From Flavobacteriales bacterium (lineage in GTDB: Bacteria > Bacteroidota > Bacteroidia > Flavobacteriales > UBA7430), in the NCBI GenBank assembly GCA_022425195.1, contig JAKMFX010000040.1:1-64000 (forward strand): 64,000 bases of DNA, given 5' to 3'. The translations under genes were made by a program, and so were the position numbers. Positions 61,380 to 64,000 of the stretch are shown in pieces. Positions within the stretch are counted from its first letter, which is position 1, and each line of letters begins with the position of its first letter. The notes below the pieces were generated by a model. It did no database searches. It was not told where the DNA came from and saw only the letters and a program-made list of their open reading frames with translations.

Positions 61380-61516
61380 ATGCTTGATAACTTAAATCTT
61401 GTACAATTCATTATGTGGTCTCTCCCTACAATAAAAACCCTTAATTAAGATTTTCTTAAATTGCGCCCGTAATGAGCTAAATGAGAAGGGACAAATTTAG
61501 CCAAATTTTGCAGCTT

Positions 61517-62488
61517 ATGACCAAGGTCAAATATTATTACGACAAGAAAACGCTTTCTTACAAAAAAATTAAGCGAACCAAGTCACAGACTTTCGGGCGT
61601 TTACTGATTTTTATGTCTAGTGCATCTGCGATTGCCCTTTTTATTGTCATGCTGTTTTTTACTTTTTTTGACTCACCCAAAGAAAAAGAATTAAAAAGAG
61701 AAATAGACAACCTTTTAGTTCAGTACAAACTTCTCGAAGATCAAATCACAACATCATCATTAATACTTGATGAACTTCAGGAGCGAGATGACAATATTTA
61801 CCGAGTAATTTTTGAAGCAGAACCTATTGACGCCAGTATTCGAAAAGCCGGTTTTGGTGGTGTTAATCGATATAAAAAGTACGAAGGATTTAAGCACTCA
61901 GATCTCATTAGTGATTTAAATCGGAAAATTGACCAACTATCCAAAGCCATCTACGTACAATCTAAATCCTTTGATGATGTACTCTCAATGGCGCAAAATA
62001 AAGAAGATATGTTGGCGCACATTCCCGCCATTCAACCTGTTGCAAATAAAGACTTAAAGCGAATGGCATCGGGTTATGGATACCGCATACACCCGATTTA
62101 CAAGACTCGAAAAATGCACTGGGGCATGGATTTTTCCGCTCCAAAAGGGACTCCTATTTATGCCACAGGTGATGGTGTTGTCGATAAAACAAAACGCTCC
62201 AAAAGAGGGTATGGAAACCACTTGCGCATCGATCACGGTTATGGCTACAAAACTTTTTATGCACACTTGGAAAAATACATCGTCAAAAGAAAACAAAAAG
62301 TTAAACGGGGAGATATCATTGGATATGTTGGAAACTCCGGTACCTCAACGGCACCTCACCTTCACTATGAAGTGATTAGAAATGACAAAAAGGTAAATCC
62401 TGTAAATTATTACTTTAATGATTTGACCGCTGAAGAGTATGACATCATGCTCGAGCTTGCCTCACAAGAAAATCAATCTTTTGACTAA
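61517..62488 (+). CDS. M23 family metallopeptidase
   Basis: GYGYRIHPIYKTRKMHWGMDFSAPKGTPIYATGDGVV, GYGNHLRIDHGYGYKTFYAHL, GTSTAPHLHYEV; start MTKVKYYYDKKTLSYKKI preferred over 61481. Confidence 0.93.
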   Translation: MTKVKYYYDKKTLSYKKIKRTKSQTFGRLLIFMSSASAIALFIVMLFFTFFDSPKEKELKREIDNLLVQYKLLEDQITTSSLILDELQERDDNIYRVIFEAEPIDASIRKAGFGGVNRYKKYEGFKHSDLISDLNRKIDQLSKAIYVQSKSFDDVLSMAQNKEDMLAHIPAIQPVANKDLKRMASGYGYRIHPIYKTRKMHWGMDFSAPKGTPIYATGDGVVDKTKRSKRGYGNHLRIDHGYGYKTFYAHLEKYIVKRKQKVKRGDIIGYVGNSGTSTAPHLHYEVIRNDKKVNPVNYYFNDLTAEEYDIMLELASQENQSFD

Positions 62489-62833
62489 ATGGGAACCATG
62501 CCTTCAGGAGAAAAAACCATCCAAAAAATATATTATTCCATAGGTGAAGTTGCCACCATGTTTGACGTTAACAAGTCCTTGATCCGATTTTGGGAGAAGG
62601 AATTTAGCATCATCAAACCAAAAAAAAATCGAAAAGGCAATCGTTTCTTTACCGAGAAAGACATTGAAAATTTTAAAATCATCTTTCACCTCGTAAAGGA
62701 AAGAGGGTACACGCTTCAAGGTGCGAAAAAAAAGCTTCGAGAAAATAAAGAAGATACCATCAAAAATGTTGAGCTGGTCAATCAACTCAAAGACATTCGA
62801 GCTGAATTGGTCGCGATCAGAGAAGTTCTTTAA
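62489..62833 (+). CDS. MerR family transcriptional regulator
   Basis: 114 aa; YYSIGEVATMFDVNKSLIRFWEKEFSIIKPKKNRKGNRFFTEKDIENFKIIFHLVKERGYTLQGAKKKL. Confidence 0.93.
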   Translation: MGTMPSGEKTIQKIYYSIGEVATMFDVNKSLIRFWEKEFSIIKPKKNRKGNRFFTEKDIENFKIIFHLVKERGYTLQGAKKKLRENKEDTIKNVELVNQLKDIRAELVAIREVL

Positions 62834-63318
62834 TCACTTCGCTCCACATCTGAAACGGGTAAACGAGCAATCAGAGACATTCCCAATTGTCGAACGTTCA
62901 ACACGATTTTGTTTTTGGCCTGATAAAGAACAACTCCAGTAGCTCCTTTAAGAGCCCCTTCTTTGACTTTAAGCTCCGTTCCTGGATCATATGACCTTAC
63001 ATCAACAGAATCGTAATTCCCTAAAAAGCTTTTGATCGCGATGATTTCCTCCTCCTTGACTTGCGCTACACTTCCTAGCCAAAACAAAAAACGAACCACG
63101 CCTAAAGTTTGAAGAATCGCGATTTTTTGTGAATCTGTCTCTGGAGCCTTAACAAATAGATACGATTTGAAAATGGGCTCCTCTACCCATTTTTTCCGAT
63201 CAGACCACTGCTTCAGTGTTTTCTGAAGAGGACAATAACAATCAACCCCCTGTTTCAAAAGTCTATCACGAACTTTCTTCTCGTTTCTGGGCTTTGTATA
63301 TAAAACATTCCAAGTCAA
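62830..63318 (-). CDS. UpxY-type NusG-like transcription antiterminator
   Basis: 162 aa; WNVLYTKPRNEKKVRDRLLKQGVDCYCPLQKTLKQWSDRKKWVEEPIFKSYLFVKA, KOW-like VKEGALKGATGVVLYQAKNKIVL. Confidence 0.9.
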   Translation of the reverse strand: MTWNVLYTKPRNEKKVRDRLLKQGVDCYCPLQKTLKQWSDRKKWVEEPIFKSYLFVKAPETDSQKIAILQTLGVVRFLFWLGSVAQVKEEEIIAIKSFLGNYDSVDVRSYDPGTELKVKEGALKGATGVVLYQAKNKIVLNVRQLGMSLIARLPVSDVERSD

Positions 63319-63407
63319 TTATAAATCCTTTAAAAGCCGTTTCGTAAAAATAACACTATTTTTACGTTCAAATAGTATGCAATCCACATAATGCGGAATA
63401 ATCTAAA

Positions 63408-64000
63408 ATGAAGAAAAAAATACTCGTTACAGGTGGTGCTGGGTATATTGGAAGCCACACAGTTATTGCACTATGTGAAGCAGGCTTTGAACCGATAATC
63501 GCTGACAATTACTCTAACTCGGAGCCTTGGATTCTTGATCAACTCACAAAAATCACGAAAAAGAAAATAAAAAACTACACCGTAGATTGTACAGATAAAG
63601 ATGGGCTGAAAAAAGTTTTTAAGGAAGAACAAATCTATGGAGTCATTCACTTTGCGGCATATAAAGCAGTAGGTGAATCGGTTGAAAATCCCTTGAAATA
63701 CTACCAAAACAATATCGGCTCGCTAAATTGTGTTATTGAACTCATGAATGAGTACGGTGTCGAAAATTTAGTTTTCTCTTCTTCGTGTACGGTATACGGC
63801 GAGGCTGACTATTTGCCCGTAGATGAAAAACACCCCATAAAAAAGGCGGAATCTCCTTACGGTTACTCAAAACAAGTGTGTGAGACCCTAATCTCAGACT
63901 GCCTTAATTCTAACCAACTAACTCGAGCAATTACACTACGTTATTTCAACCCTGTTGGAGCGCATACATCAGGTCTGATTGGTGAGCTACCTATTGGAAC
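63408..64000 (+). CDS. galE: UDP-glucose 4-epimerase, truncated by window end
   Basis: MKKKILVTGGAGYIGSHTVIALCEAGFEPIIADN..., FAAYKAVGESVENPLKYYQNNI, SSSCTVYGEADYLPVDE, FNPVGAHTSGLIGE; open frame to window edge. Confidence 0.94.
   Translation, partial: MKKKILVTGGAGYIGSHTVIALCEAGFEPIIADNYSNSEPWILDQLTKITKKKIKNYTVDCTDKDGLKKVFKEEQIYGVIHFAAYKAVGESVENPLKYYQNNIGSLNCVIELMNEYGVENLVFSSSCTVYGEADYLPVDEKHPIKKAESPYGYSKQVCETLISDCLNSNQLTRAITLRYFNPVGAHTSGLIGELPIG

Noticed and set aside
1-64000. Mobile elements, prophage, tRNA/rRNA genes or defence systems
   Set aside because: No transposase, integrase, phage structural gene, restriction/toxin module, tRNA cloverleaf or rRNA sequence was recognised. The small XRE protein alone has no partner toxin.

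Overview
This 64 kb window is a chromosomal segment from a Bacteroidota bacterium, probably Flavobacteriia-like. The lineage call rests on sprA next to ruvA, a PorX homolog, the LpxC-FabZ fusion, TAnnTTTG-type -7 elements and many Bacteroidota-type domains. Coding density is high, and I saw no rRNA, tRNA, CRISPR array, transposase, integrase or phage gene. Most of the window is core metabolism and envelope biogenesis: T9SS (sprA, porX), DNA repair (ruvA, recG), a fatty-acid beta-oxidation cluster (fadD; marR-fadN-fadA-fadE), hpt-adk-obg-PAP2-crcB, purE, shikimate genes (aroA, aroB), lipid A synthesis (lpxD, lpxC/fabZ, lpxA), efp, a Wzx/Wzy/Wzz set, rnhB, alaS and peptidoglycan hydrolases. The most interesting parts are: (i) a five-gene LolA-like / FtsX / FtsX / LolD-like / outer-membrane-protein operon (26285-31261), a candidate uncharacterised envelope export system; (ii) a pair of exported predicted beta-barrel proteins, one with an N-terminal helix-hairpin-helix region (32262-34824), next to two small HTH regulators in AT-rich DNA; (iii) a secreted mosaic protein with TNFR-like Cys-rich repeats, DUF1566 modules and 'GCTDxxAxNY' repeats (5332-7644); (iv) a dyad-symmetric operator candidate at the marR-fadNAE promoter. 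All calls come from reading the sequence and ORF translations; no database search was run.
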